From contig WRMX01000024.1 in assembly GCA_009776905.1 (NCBI GenBank), forward strand, positions 3,016 to 25,313: a stretch of DNA of 22,298 bases, in the 5' to 3' direction. A model generated the notes under the pieces. That model was not told the origin of the DNA and ran no database searches. It saw nothing but the letters and a program-made list of their open reading frames with translations. Origin of the DNA: Oscillospiraceae bacterium. GTDB taxonomy: Bacteria > Bacillota > Clostridia > Oscillospirales > Oscillospiraceae. Every line of letters begins with the position of its first letter. Positions within the stretch are counted from its first letter, which is position 1. Below, one piece after another: positions 7,555-14,561 of this stretch. Made by a program: the position numbers and the translations under genes.

Positions 7555-8007
7555 TTGAAACAAGGAGGAATCGGAGTCGGCAGCGCGTCCATCGTGCTAG
7601 TGTTCGCGGTGCTTTGCCTTACCGTGTTTACCCTCATCACATTCGTCGTATCAGGGAACGACAAGGCGCTTGCCGATGCGGAGGCGGAATTGGTCGTGGG
7701 GTATTACGAGGCTGACGCGCTTGCGGAGCAGATTTTCGCGGACATTGCCGAAATGGACGACTTGCCCGATACTATCAGGGGAGTGGAGATTGGCGAAGGG
7801 TTCAGCAACGAGCTTTTTACGAACACGGTCTATTATTTGTGCCCGATCACGGAGGGCAAGTCTCTATACGTGGAGCTTGCGGACCAGGGCGGGTATTATG
7901 ATGTATTGAGCTGGCGCATGGTGGATACCGAGGATTGGGAATATGACGACAGCTTGCATGTTTGGCTGGGCGACGACAACCTTGACGTGTGGCTGCAGGT
8001 GGACTGA
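7555..8007 (+). CDS. Small single-pass protein, fourth pilin-like gene
   Basis: 150 aa from TTG 7555 with AGGGGGGGAAA upstream; no other start keeps the membrane helix. The N-terminus KQGGIGVGSASIVLVFAVLC runs into a helix to about residue 33 and is followed by an acidic external domain with many W, Y and D residues. The Gly-Ser-rich entry to the helix and the lack of glutamate at +5 recall GspK/PilX-like minor pseudopilins, but that is an analogy. It ends the four-gene set; a gap of 132 bases separates it from the ATPase. Confidence 0.75.
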   Translation: MKQGGIGVGSASIVLVFAVLCLTVFTLITFVVSGNDKALADAEAELVVGYYEADALAEQIFADIAEMDDLPDTIRGVEIGEGFSNELFTNTVYYLCPITEGKSLYVELADQGGYYDVLSWRMVDTEDWEYDDSLHVWLGDDNLDVWLQVD

Positions 8008-8091
8008 GCCGGCGTGAGCGGGCGCTGAGTTGCGACGGCGATGGCGGCGTGGTGTTCGGGGGTTGAGTTGCGAGCATCGGCCGTGGCTGTA

Positions 8092-8108
8092 ATGGAGCGG
8101 GGCTCCAT
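8092..8108. repeat. Perfect inverted repeat between the pilin-like genes and the ATPase
   Basis: ATGGAGC (8092-8098), GGG, GCTCCAT (8102-8108). It sits 31 bases before the ATPase start and lacks a U-run, so it is more likely an mRNA processing or stability element than a terminator. The rest of the 8008-8139 gap is G-rich with no gene. Confidence 0.45.
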
Positions 8109-8139
8109 GTTAAGTACTTGAAAAAGGGATGATAGGACA

Positions 8140-9198
8140 GTGATACAAGAATGGTTGCAGAAGGCTGTTGACAACGGCGTTTCTGACATATTCATCGGAG
8201 CCGGGCGGCAAATTACATTCAAAAGAAACGGCGTTATCGTGCCGCAGGATGGAGAGATTCTGAAGCCGGACGACTCCGCCGAACTCATAACCAGCCTTTT
8301 TGAAATGGCGCGCAGGCCGATGACGAAATATATGGACACGGGCGACGACGACTTTCCCGTGACCATACCCGGACTTGCGCGGTTCAGGGTGAACACATAT
8401 CGTCAGCGGAGCACTATGGCGGCGATAATCCGCGTCGTCCTGTTTAATGTGCCTGATTACAAGAATCTGCTGATACCGGAAGAAGTTATGAGAATCGCGA
8501 ACGAAAAGCGCGGGCTTGTGCTTGTCACGGGGCCTGCCGGCGGTGGCAAGACGACCACGCTCGCGTGTATCATTGACGCGATTAATAAAAACCGTAACTG
8601 CCATATCATTACGCTGGAGGACCCCATAGAATATTTGCACAGGGACAACAAGAGCCTTGTGAGCCAACGCGAAATATCCACCGACACGGACTCGTACATG
8701 ATTGCGCTGCGCGCGTGTTTGCGTCAGGCGCCTGATATCATTCTTCTGGGAGAGATGCGCGACCACGAAACGATCAGGACCGCGATCACCGCGGCTGAAA
8801 CCGGCCACTTGGTCATATCAACGCTGCACACTGTCGGAGCGGCGAACACGATTGACCGTATGATTGACATTTTCCCGCCGGAGCAGCAGCAACAGATCCG
8901 CGTCCAGCTCTCGATGGTGCTGCGGATGGTCGTGTCTCAGCGGTTGCTGCCGAACATGAGCGGCGAGTCGATCCCCGCGTTCGAGATCATGCGCGTCAAC
9001 AATGCCATCAGCAACCTGATCCGCGAGGCGAAGACGCACCAGATCGACAATGTCATCCAGACCTCTGCTCAGGACGGCATGGTGGGCATGGATGCGTTCC
9101 TGCTGAAGCTGTTCCGCAACGGCGAGATTACGGCGGAGACTGCGTTGCAAAATGCGGCGAACACTGACGTGATGCAGCGGCAGGTCGGATCGGCGTGA
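8140..9198 (+). CDS. PilT-like secretion/pilus ATPase
   Basis: Hexameric ATPase of the PilT/PilB/GspE family; 352 aa is PilT-sized. It has the PilT-type N-terminus (SDIFIGAG), PGLARFRVNTYRQR, Walker A G131-PAGGGKT with K137, the Asp box ITLEDPIEYLH, Walker B IILLGEMRD with E205, and the His box TGHLVISTLHT. AFEIM and NLIREAKTHQI are PilT C-terminal motifs. Walker A carries PAGGGKT instead of the common PTGSGKS/T. In classic systems PilT powers retraction and PilB extension. No PilB is present here, so this enzyme may drive all movement. The start is GTG 8140 with a weak AGGGAT..AGGA upstream. It is probably co-expressed with the four pilin-like genes. Confidence 0.92.
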   Translation: MIQEWLQKAVDNGVSDIFIGAGRQITFKRNGVIVPQDGEILKPDDSAELITSLFEMARRPMTKYMDTGDDDFPVTIPGLARFRVNTYRQRSTMAAIIRVVLFNVPDYKNLLIPEEVMRIANEKRGLVLVTGPAGGGKTTTLACIIDAINKNRNCHIITLEDPIEYLHRDNKSLVSQREISTDTDSYMIALRACLRQAPDIILLGEMRDHETIRTAITAAETGHLVISTLHTVGAANTIDRMIDIFPPEQQQQIRVQLSMVLRMVVSQRLLPNMSGESIPAFEIMRVNNAISNLIREAKTHQIDNVIQTSAQDGMVGMDAFLLKLFRNGEITAETALQNAANTDVMQRQVGSA

Positions 9199-9325
9199 TG
9201 ATGTTTGCGCGTTTTGGGTGTTGCGCTGTTGCATGACGGGTGTCGTGCTGTTGTTGACGGATGCCATGCTATTGCGTGGCAACGGGATGTGGCGACATGA
9301 TGTGGCGCGAGAGCGATGAGTATTG

Positions 9326-9363
9326 GTGTCCGGCAGGATAATTGGAGCTGCCGGGCACTTTTT
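9326..9363 (+). terminator. Rho-independent terminator between the ATPase and the sugar kinase
   Basis: GTGTCCGGCAG (9326-9336) pairs with CTGCCGGGCAC (9348-9358) with one G-U pair, followed by TTTTT. It ends 28 bases before the kinase ATG. A second hairpin, GCCATGC (9263-9269) with GCGTGGC (9274-9280), lies upstream in the same gap. Confidence 0.85.
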
Positions 9364-9391
9364 ATGATGTGGGATGGATTGGAGGATGGGC

Positions 9392-10393
9392 ATGGTTTAT
9401 GACGTCGCGGCGATCGGCGAACTTCTGATAGATTTCACGAGCAGCGGCGATTCCGAGCGGGGTAATCCGGAGTTTGAGGCTAATCCGGGCGGCGCTCCGG
9501 GGAACGTCTTGGCGATGTTAGCGAAGCTGGGGCATAAGACAGCATTCATCGGGAAAGTCGGCAACGATATGTTCGGAGAGATGCTGACCGATGGACTCAG
9601 GCGCCTTGGGATAGAGACTTCCGGCATCATAAAGACCTTTGAGGCGGGGACTACTCTGGCCTTCATCCGTAACAGCGACGACGGTGAAAGGGAGTTTTCG
9701 TTTTATCGTAACCCGGGCGCGGACACAATGCTGCGCGAGGATGAGGTTTCGGCGGAAATCATTGGGAATTGCAAGGTTTTTCACTTTGGCAGCTTGTCGC
9801 TCACTGATGAACCGTCACGGAGCGCGACAAGGCGCGCGGTCGCTGCGGCGGGGGAGAACGGCGCATTGATCTCGTTTGACCCGAACCTACGTCCTTTGCT
9901 GTGGGGTGATTTGGAGGAGGCAAGGCGGCAGATTGCTTGGGGGTGCTCTGTTTGCGATGTGTTGAAGGTGTCCGATGACGAGCTGGAGTTTATCGTTGGC
10001 GGTGGTGGCGTTGATGGCAGCGGCGGTGGCGATGGCGGGAGCGAATGCAGCGATGGCATTATTGCATTGCGTGAACGATTCCCCGGCATCAAAGTCATAT
10101 TTTTGACAAAAGGAGCGCTCGGCGCTGAGGGCTATTGGGGGGAGTATTCTGCGGCGAAGCCTGCATTCACAGGAATTAACGTAATTGACACGACCGGAGC
10201 GGGAGATGCGTTTTTCGGCTGTTGCTTGTCGCATTTGTTGCGTTGCAATATCAATACGCCAAATCAGGAGGCGCTCGAAAACATGATAATTTGCGCAAAT
10301 GCGGCTGCCGCGATAGTTACAACAAGAAAAGGCGCATTGCTATCGATGCCAAACGAAGACGAAATACTGAGATTGCTTGCAAAGGCTTATTGA
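9392..10393 (+). CDS. PfkB-family sugar kinase, probably fructokinase
   Basis: Ribokinase-like (PfkB) kinase, 333 aa. It shows AAIGELLIDF at the N-terminus, the substrate motif NPGGAPGNVLAMLAKLG (PfkB signature 1), FIGKVGNDMFG, SFDPNLRPLLW and the anion-hole/catalytic DTTGAGDAFFG (signature 2). The wording matches bacterial fructokinases (ScrK type) best. ATG 9392 is preferred to ATGs at 9374 and 9386 because GGAGG (9381-9385) lies 6 bases before it. An odd glycine-rich stretch (residues about 202-223, mostly G with V, D, S) sits in the loop after LKVSDDELEFI, encoded by GGC/GGT repeats. The isomerase follows 11 bases later, so D-fructose made from D-mannose is a likely substrate; D-xylulose is less likely for this subfamily. 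Confidence 0.87.
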   Translation: MVYDVAAIGELLIDFTSSGDSERGNPEFEANPGGAPGNVLAMLAKLGHKTAFIGKVGNDMFGEMLTDGLRRLGIETSGIIKTFEAGTTLAFIRNSDDGEREFSFYRNPGADTMLREDEVSAEIIGNCKVFHFGSLSLTDEPSRSATRRAVAAAGENGALISFDPNLRPLLWGDLEEARRQIAWGCSVCDVLKVSDDELEFIVGGGGVDGSGGGDGGSECSDGIIALRERFPGIKVIFLTKGALGAEGYWGEYSAAKPAFTGINVIDTTGAGDAFFGCCLSHLLRCNINTPNQEALENMIICANAAAAIVTTRKGALLSMPNEDEILRLLAKAY

Positions 10394-10404
10394 AGGGAGC
10401 AGAT

Positions 10405-10950
10405 ATGCTTACAAAAGTTGTATATGAAGAGGCGAGGAGACGCGCGCTCGAATTTCTGTATAGAGCGGGGATTGCCGTGAGCGATGCGGAGAAGGAGAAT
10501 ATCGAGGTCGCGGAATATGGGAAGGGCGATTTGGACAGCATCGGCCTCGAGCTGGTCGTATACGTGAATACCGACCGCTGCTGCGCCAAGGAGCTCGTGC
10601 TGTTCCCCGGCCAGACCTGCCCGGAGCATAGGCACCCGGCAGTCGGCGGTGAACCGGGCAAGGAGGAAACATTCCGCTGCCGCTGGGGCGAGGCATATTT
10701 GTTTGTCCCGGGCGAGCGCAGCGAAAACCCGCAGGGGAAGCCACCTGCGGGATATGAAAAGCACTTTTCTTGCGAGCATGAGATCGTATTGCGCCCGGGC
10801 GACCAATACACGCTGGAGCCAGATACGCTGCATTGGTTTCGCGCGGGGCCGGATGGCGCTGTCATTTCCGAGTTTTCGACGAAGAGCCGCGACGAGCTGG
10901 ATATATACACGGACCCGCAGATCGTCGCATCGCAAGCAAGGACACTGTGA
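10405..10950 (+). CDS. D-lyxose/D-mannose isomerase (cupin ketol-isomerase)
   Basis: 181-aa cupin enzyme of the D-lyxose ketol-isomerase family (EC 5.3.1.15), which interconverts D-lyxose with D-xylulose and often D-mannose with D-fructose. The metal site is complete: H75 and H77 in PEHRHP, E88 in GKEETF and H143 in DTLHWF. The order and spacing agree with the characterised Bacillus-type enzyme (H, H, E, H). GEAYLFVPGE and RPGDQYTLEP are cupin strands. ATG 10405 follows AAGGGAG (10393-10399); a much longer in-frame reading from 10222 overlaps the kinase and is rejected. Together with the kinase it forms a short route into fructose 6-phosphate. No transporter or regulator for the sugar is in the window. 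Confidence 0.9.
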   Translation: MLTKVVYEEARRRALEFLYRAGIAVSDAEKENIEVAEYGKGDLDSIGLELVVYVNTDRCCAKELVLFPGQTCPEHRHPAVGGEPGKEETFRCRWGEAYLFVPGERSENPQGKPPAGYEKHFSCEHEIVLRPGDQYTLEPDTLHWFRAGPDGAVISEFSTKSRDELDIYTDPQIVASQARTL

Positions 10951-11078
10951 GCTTTGTGCCTGCATTACTGAAAACACATTGAACGCACGGTTTAATGCGA
11001 TGATAAAGTCTTTGCCATAAGTTACCGAAAATAGCCGACGGGCAGCGGTGGAGGACTGAAGATACCCACCTGAGGGGA

Positions 11079-12560
11079 TCAATTGAACTGTATCGTTTTG
11101 GTGGCGATGTTGTTGCAGAACGCCCGGTCGTGCTCGACGAACAGCAACGTCGATTTATATGCCAGAATCAGTTCTTCGATCTGCATCCTGCTCAGGACAT
11201 CGATGTAGTTGAGCGGCTCGTCCCATATATACAAATGTGCCTGCTGGCAGAGGCTCCGCGCCAGCAGCACTTTTTTCTTTTGCCCTGCGCTGTAGTCTCC
11301 GATGTCCTTCTCGAACTGTACGCGGGAGAAATCGAGCTTCCTTAAGATGGTTTTGAACAACGTGATGTCTATGTCGTTGGCGCGGGCATAATCGTCCAAA
11401 TCGCCGCAAAGGTCGGAAGCGTCCTGCGGAACATAGCTGATGACAAGCCGACTGCCGGTCGCGAAGGCGCCGGAATATGAGATGGCATCGCCGCAGATGA
11501 GCTTGAGCAAGCTGCTCTTGCCGCACCCGTTTCCACCGACCAGCGCAACGCGGTCGCCCTGCTCAACCACAAAACTCATGTCGCGGAAAACCGTGTTGCT
11601 GCCATACGAAATCGAGAGGTTCTCGACTGTCAGCAACCGCGAAGCATGGTATTGCAACGGATGCAGCTTCAAAGGGTCAGCAGTCTCGATATTCCGCAGC
11701 AGCTTTGATTTTTCCTCGACAGCGTCGCGACGGCGGTTATCGGCGGACTTCGAACGCTTCATCATTTTTGCGGCTTTGTGGCCGATGTACCCTTTGTCCG
11801 CGCTGAGCCCGGATTTGAGCGGCTGCTTTTTGCTGCGCTCGACCTTGTCCGACCACTCCGCCGTCCTCCGCGCCGCAGCCGCCAGATGCGAAATATCCTT
11901 CTTTAGTTTTTCGTTTTCGGCGATCTCATACTCGTCCTGCATTTCCTTGTTGCGCCACCACGATGAGAAGTTGCCGCCTTGAATGTCAATATTCGCACGG
12001 TTGATCGACAAGATATGGTCCACGCACCCATCGAGAAAAGCGCGGTCGTGCGACACGAGAATGAACCCGCGTTTTCCGCTCAGATACCGCGCCATGATCT
12101 CGCGTCCCGCCATATCGAGGTGGTTGGTCGGTTCGTCGATGAGCAGAAAGCTGTTCTCGCGCAAGAAAAGCCCGGCAAGCAGCGCCTTTGTCTGCTCGCC
12201 GTTCGACAGCGTCGCGAACGGGCGGTGAAGCGCGTCCTCGTTTACGGACAGTAATGAAAGCTCCCTCTCAACCTTCCACTCTTGCGCATCGGGGGCGATC
12301 AGGCTGAGTATTTCTGATGTGTTTAACGAGGCGTCTGCGACAGGGTAGGGGAAGTATTCGAAATCGACGCTTGCCGTTATCGTACCCTTATACTCGTATT
12401 TCCCCATCAATAGCTGCAGGAATGTCGTCTTGCCGCGCCCGTTGCGCCCGCAGAAGCCCAGCCTCCAGTCCGTGTCGAGGGTGAACGATACGTCGGTGAA
12501 TATGTTGTCATAGCTGCCGTCATAGGCGAATGTGAGGTTTGAAACGCTTATCTGTGACAT
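11079..12560 (-). CDS. Lsa-type ABC-F ribosomal protection protein
   Basis: Soluble tandem ATPase that binds the ribosomal E site. Lsa-type members dislodge lincosamides, streptogramin A and pleuromutilins. The 493 aa begin MSQISVSNLTFAYDG, as in Lsa proteins. Domain 1 has GRNGRGKT (38-45), signature LSNGEQ and Walker B LLIDEPTNHLD. Domain 2 has GGNGCGKSS, signature YSAGQKKK and LYIWDEPLNYID, a characteristic Lsa/Vga wording. The linker between them (from ENEKLKKD to TADPLKLHP) is long and charged with KAAKMMKRSK, as in antibiotic-resistance ABC-Fs. No membrane segments are present. ATG 12560 is chosen from homology and AAGGGG; an upstream ATG at 12611 would read through the leader hairpin. 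The leader strongly suggests inducible expression. The exact drug range cannot be read from sequence. Confidence 0.9.
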   Translation of the reverse strand: MSQISVSNLTFAYDGSYDNIFTDVSFTLDTDWRLGFCGRNGRGKTTFLQLLMGKYEYKGTITASVDFEYFPYPVADASLNTSEILSLIAPDAQEWKVERELSLLSVNEDALHRPFATLSNGEQTKALLAGLFLRENSFLLIDEPTNHLDMAGREIMARYLSGKRGFILVSHDRAFLDGCVDHILSINRANIDIQGGNFSSWWRNKEMQDEYEIAENEKLKKDISHLAAAARRTAEWSDKVERSKKQPLKSGLSADKGYIGHKAAKMMKRSKSADNRRRDAVEEKSKLLRNIETADPLKLHPLQYHASRLLTVENLSISYGSNTVFRDMSFVVEQGDRVALVGGNGCGKSSLLKLICGDAISYSGAFATGSRLVISYVPQDASDLCGDLDDYARANDIDITLFKTILRKLDFSRVQFEKDIGDYSAGQKKKVLLARSLCQQAHLYIWDEPLNYIDVLSRMQIEELILAYKSTLLFVEHDRAFCNNIATKTIQFN

Positions 12561-12658
12561 AAAAAAATCCCCTTCCAGTTGGAAAAGGATCATGCGCATA
12601 ATCTCAGGCATAGGGCGAAGCGTGCCCGCTGCTTAACATATGCCAGTCCGTTTCCAAC
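12561..12658 (-). promoter_or_regulatory. Attenuator in the ABC-F leader (terminator versus antiterminator)
   Basis: In the transcript, CCTTTTCC (12588-12581) pairs with GGAAGGGG (12576-12569) around AACT, followed by seven U (12567-12561), which abut the start codon. The hairpin contains the Shine-Dalgarno AAGGGG. Alternatively, the upstream strand GTTGGAAA (12658-12651), plus GGA after one mismatch, pairs with TCC and TTTCCAAC (12589-12578), which would dissolve the terminator. The two folds are mutually exclusive. A further palindrome GGCTCGTACGAGCC lies at 12667-12680. This is seen by pairing only. Confidence 0.75.
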
Positions 12659-12703
12659 ACAAACAAGGCTCGTACGAGCCGATTGATATGTACAAGGAGC
12701 AGA

Positions 12704-12715
12704 CTAGCGTATCAT
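12704..12715 (-). CDS. Three-codon leader ORF (MIR)
   Basis: ATG ATA CGC TAG, preceded by AAAGAGGTG (12729-12721) at 5 bases, a better ribosome binding site than the ABC-F gene's own. It begins about 25 bases after the predicted transcription start and lies upstream of the hairpins. Very short leader peptides that stall drug-bound ribosomes are known to control erm, cfr-like and ABC-F genes, and a basic residue after M-x recalls such peptides. Function is inferred. Confidence 0.55.
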   Translation of the reverse strand: MIR

Positions 12716-12745
12716 TCTTACACCTCTTTCGCCTTTGATAGCGAC

Positions 12746-12774
12746 ATATTAGCAGAACCGCGCGGAAAAAGCAA
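12746..12774 (-). promoter_or_regulatory. Promoter of the ABC-F gene
   Basis: Reading on the minus strand: TTGCTT (12774-12769), 17-bp spacer, TAATAT (12751-12746). It predicts a start near 12739 and a leader of about 180 nt before the ABC-F ATG. Confidence 0.7.
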
Positions 12775-12862
12775 GAGCAGTAATATGCCGGGTGTTAAAT
12801 GCTGAGAATGTTAAGATATTATGATTTCAAACTATACATTCGCAATCAAGCGGATGATGTCA

Positions 12863-13372
12863 TTAGCCTCGGCGTTCAGGCTGAAGATTCCAAATCCCAA
12901 ACCTTGAGTCTTTATAATCAAAGCCTTCAATTGATATAACATTAAGCTCAGTGATATCGAATCTTGGTTGCAATGTTATTATACCGTCTTTTGCTGCATC
13001 AGAATTATAGGACATACCTAAGTTGAAGTTTTTAAGTATATTCATGCCAAGTATAACATCATATCTTGTGTCATCGGAGAACTCAGCCACAAGTGTTGCA
13101 ACAGGACCAAGATGGACTCCACCGATGACCAAATCGGACAGAATCGCGTAATCAGCACTCTTTTTACCACCGAATCCTGATACCTCTGTTTTATCTCCGA
13201 CAATCATCCGGTGATCAACACTCATAATGAGATCCATAGATGTTGCAGTCATAGATGCACCTGTATCGAAAAGGATAAATGCTCTTTTATATTGATAAAT
13301 GTTGGTCTTTAGCTCTATTAGAATTTCCGGTACATTTGACACAAGTTCAAACTGTACCTTTATATTGTTCAT
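12863..13372 (-). CDS. Retropepsin-like aspartic protease domain protein
   Basis: 169 aa. D36-T-G-A in LFDTGASMTA is the aspartic protease active site, and VILGMNILKNFNL (about 104-116) is the second conserved element of single-domain retropepsins. No second DTG is present, so an active enzyme would need to dimerise, as viral and DDI-like proteases do. There is no signal peptide or membrane segment, so it should be cytoplasmic. The ATG overlaps the stop of the upstream small gene (ATGA), implying coupled translation. The DNA is clearly more AT-rich than the flanking ABC-F and pilus loci. Bacterial members of this family are poorly characterised and the substrate is unknown. The C-terminal about 40 residues follow no motif I know. 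Confidence 0.8.
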   Translation of the reverse strand: MNNIKVQFELVSNVPEILIELKTNIYQYKRAFILFDTGASMTATSMDLIMSVDHRMIVGDKTEVSGFGGKKSADYAILSDLVIGGVHLGPVATLVAEFSDDTRYDVILGMNILKNFNLGMSYNSDAAKDGIITLQPRFDITELNVISIEGFDYKDSRFGIWNLQPERRG

Positions 13373-13635
13373 AATGATAAACCACCGAGAGTATTTCCTT
13401 TGTTCCCAACGAAAAAAACTGTTGTTTCTCCAAATATCTCAGGAGATTTATCAATTTCTCTCATTTTCTCATAAAGCCCTGTACGTTTATCAGCATAGTA
13501 GCGTACAATACCGCCTTTAATGCCCTCTCCCGGCGCAATGTTACATAATAGAAGCCAACATCCCCAATATTGTCGCTTGATCTCATCTAACTCCATATAT
13601 ACAGGGTTCTCGACTGTTTTTACATCGTTAAGCAT
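13369..13635 (-). CDS. Small protein of unknown function, partner of the retropepsin
   Basis: 88 aa, not recognised. It contains DEIKRQYWGCWLLLCN, then KGGIVRYYADK and FFVGNKGNTLGGLSL, a soluble-looking alpha/beta composition with no signal peptide. ATG 13635 has GAAAGGA (centred about 12 bases upstream); ATG at codon 14 is an alternative. The gene overlaps the protease gene by 4 bases, so the two are made together and may interact as substrate, inhibitor or cofactor. I have a vague memory of similar GGIVRYY/VGNKGN proteins next to retropepsins but cannot verify it. Confidence 0.72.
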   Translation of the reverse strand: MLNDVKTVENPVYMELDEIKRQYWGCWLLLCNIAPGEGIKGGIVRYYADKRTGLYEKMREIDKSPEIFGETTVFFVGNKGNTLGGLSL

Positions 13636-13685
13636 AGTGTTGTATATCCTTTCGTTGGTATTCAGTATTCGATGGGTTTGTCCTC

Positions 13686-13714
13686 ATTATAACAGAGGCA
13701 CTCGCGTTACGCAA
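13686..13714 (-). promoter_or_regulatory. Promoter of the small-protein/retropepsin operon
   Basis: Minus strand: TTGCGT (13714-13709), 17-bp spacer, perfect TATAAT (13691-13686). The first ATG is 50 bases downstream. Confidence 0.65.
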
Positions 13715-13772
13715 GAAGTATGGGCGCGATGATTGCGTAATGTCGTATTTTGGTCGCTTTTCTGATGCTCTA

Positions 13773-13800
13773 GCCCACGTTGTTTTTTGACAATGTGGGC
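13773..13800. repeat. Stem-loop, possible terminator or repeat element
   Basis: GCCCACGTTGT (13773-13783) pairs with ACAATGTGGGC (13790-13800) with one G-U pair and loop TTTTTG. No U-run follows on either strand. It could be a decayed terminator or a dispersed repeat. Confidence 0.4.
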
Positions 13801-14483
13801 CGGATGCTTGATATCAATAATAATTTATTGAGATTGCCGATATGATAATGGAATTATTTTGGCGAATTTTCACCCATGTGTATTGTTTTGTTCTGGCCAG
13901 CTTCCAGCGCCTTTTCAGCTTGCTGAGTAATAGTTGCACGTGACGTGCTTCTTGCGAGTGTCTCATATTGTAGCGTGATTACACGACAAAGACAGAGGAC
14001 TGCATTTGGTGAGTACAGGAGCTGATAGAATATTGTAAAGACACTATATAGTGGTCAGGTGACCTCTACCTAACGTTTTCTCGTCATATTTGGGTGCAAA
14101 TCGCGAAATTTTGTGTGGAAAACGTCGTCCGGCGTGGTGATGGTGGACAACCGGGAGAGGGGAGATCCAATTTGATCGATGTCTTATTTTTTCATGGGCA
14201 TTCATATTAAATGCAGAAAACGGTGAAAGAATTGCTCGAAATATGACGCGCATATTATACTTATAAGGCAAATTTTGACAAATTAATTGATGAAAAATCG
14301 ACGCGAAATATGTGAATCCGTGGTGTAATAATTGGATAAAATGGGCTTATTCGGTAGATCAGCCTTCATGCTCGGATAAAACAATGCAATTATAGAATTG
14401 GCGAACGGGAAAATATGACCTCTAAAGTGTTACAAATTACAATTTTCTGTATGGAAAACGTAAAAATATCTTGAATATAGTAT

Positions 14484-14501
14484 TTGTAACAAAAATGTAA
14501 C
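14484..14501 (+). promoter_or_regulatory. Tandem TGTAAC operator upstream of the first LPXTG gene
   Basis: TTGTAAC (14484-14490), AAAA, ATGTAAC (14495-14501): direct repeat, 11-bp pitch, same layout as the TGTGAC pairs at 3764 and 16823. It ends 31 bp before the -35 box, a usual place for an activator. An inverted GTTACA lies at about 14428. Confidence 0.5.
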
Positions 14502-14532
14502 GTAAAATGTGGCTTTTTACACAGTAAACTAC

Positions 14533-14561
14533 TTGACAATGTCGTGTTTTCAAAGTATGCT
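14533..14561 (+). promoter_or_regulatory. Promoter of the first LPXTG gene
   Basis: Perfect TTGACA (14533-14538), 17-bp spacer, TATGCT (14556-14561). The leader to ATG 14690 would be about 120 nt. Confidence 0.65.

Noticed and set aside
10222..10404. In-frame upstream extension of the lyxose isomerase gene
   Set aside because: It overlaps the kinase gene in another frame, and the true ATG at 10405 has a good ribosome binding site and the family N-terminus.
12561..12611. Longer start for the ABC-F protein at 12611
   Set aside because: The extra residues are translated from the terminator hairpin and U-run; Lsa-type proteins start at the MSQISV equivalent.
14044..14271. 75-codon open frame on the minus strand in the gene-poor region
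   Set aside because: No ribosome binding site, no recognisable protein pattern and a HHHH-type odd composition; likely a chance frame.
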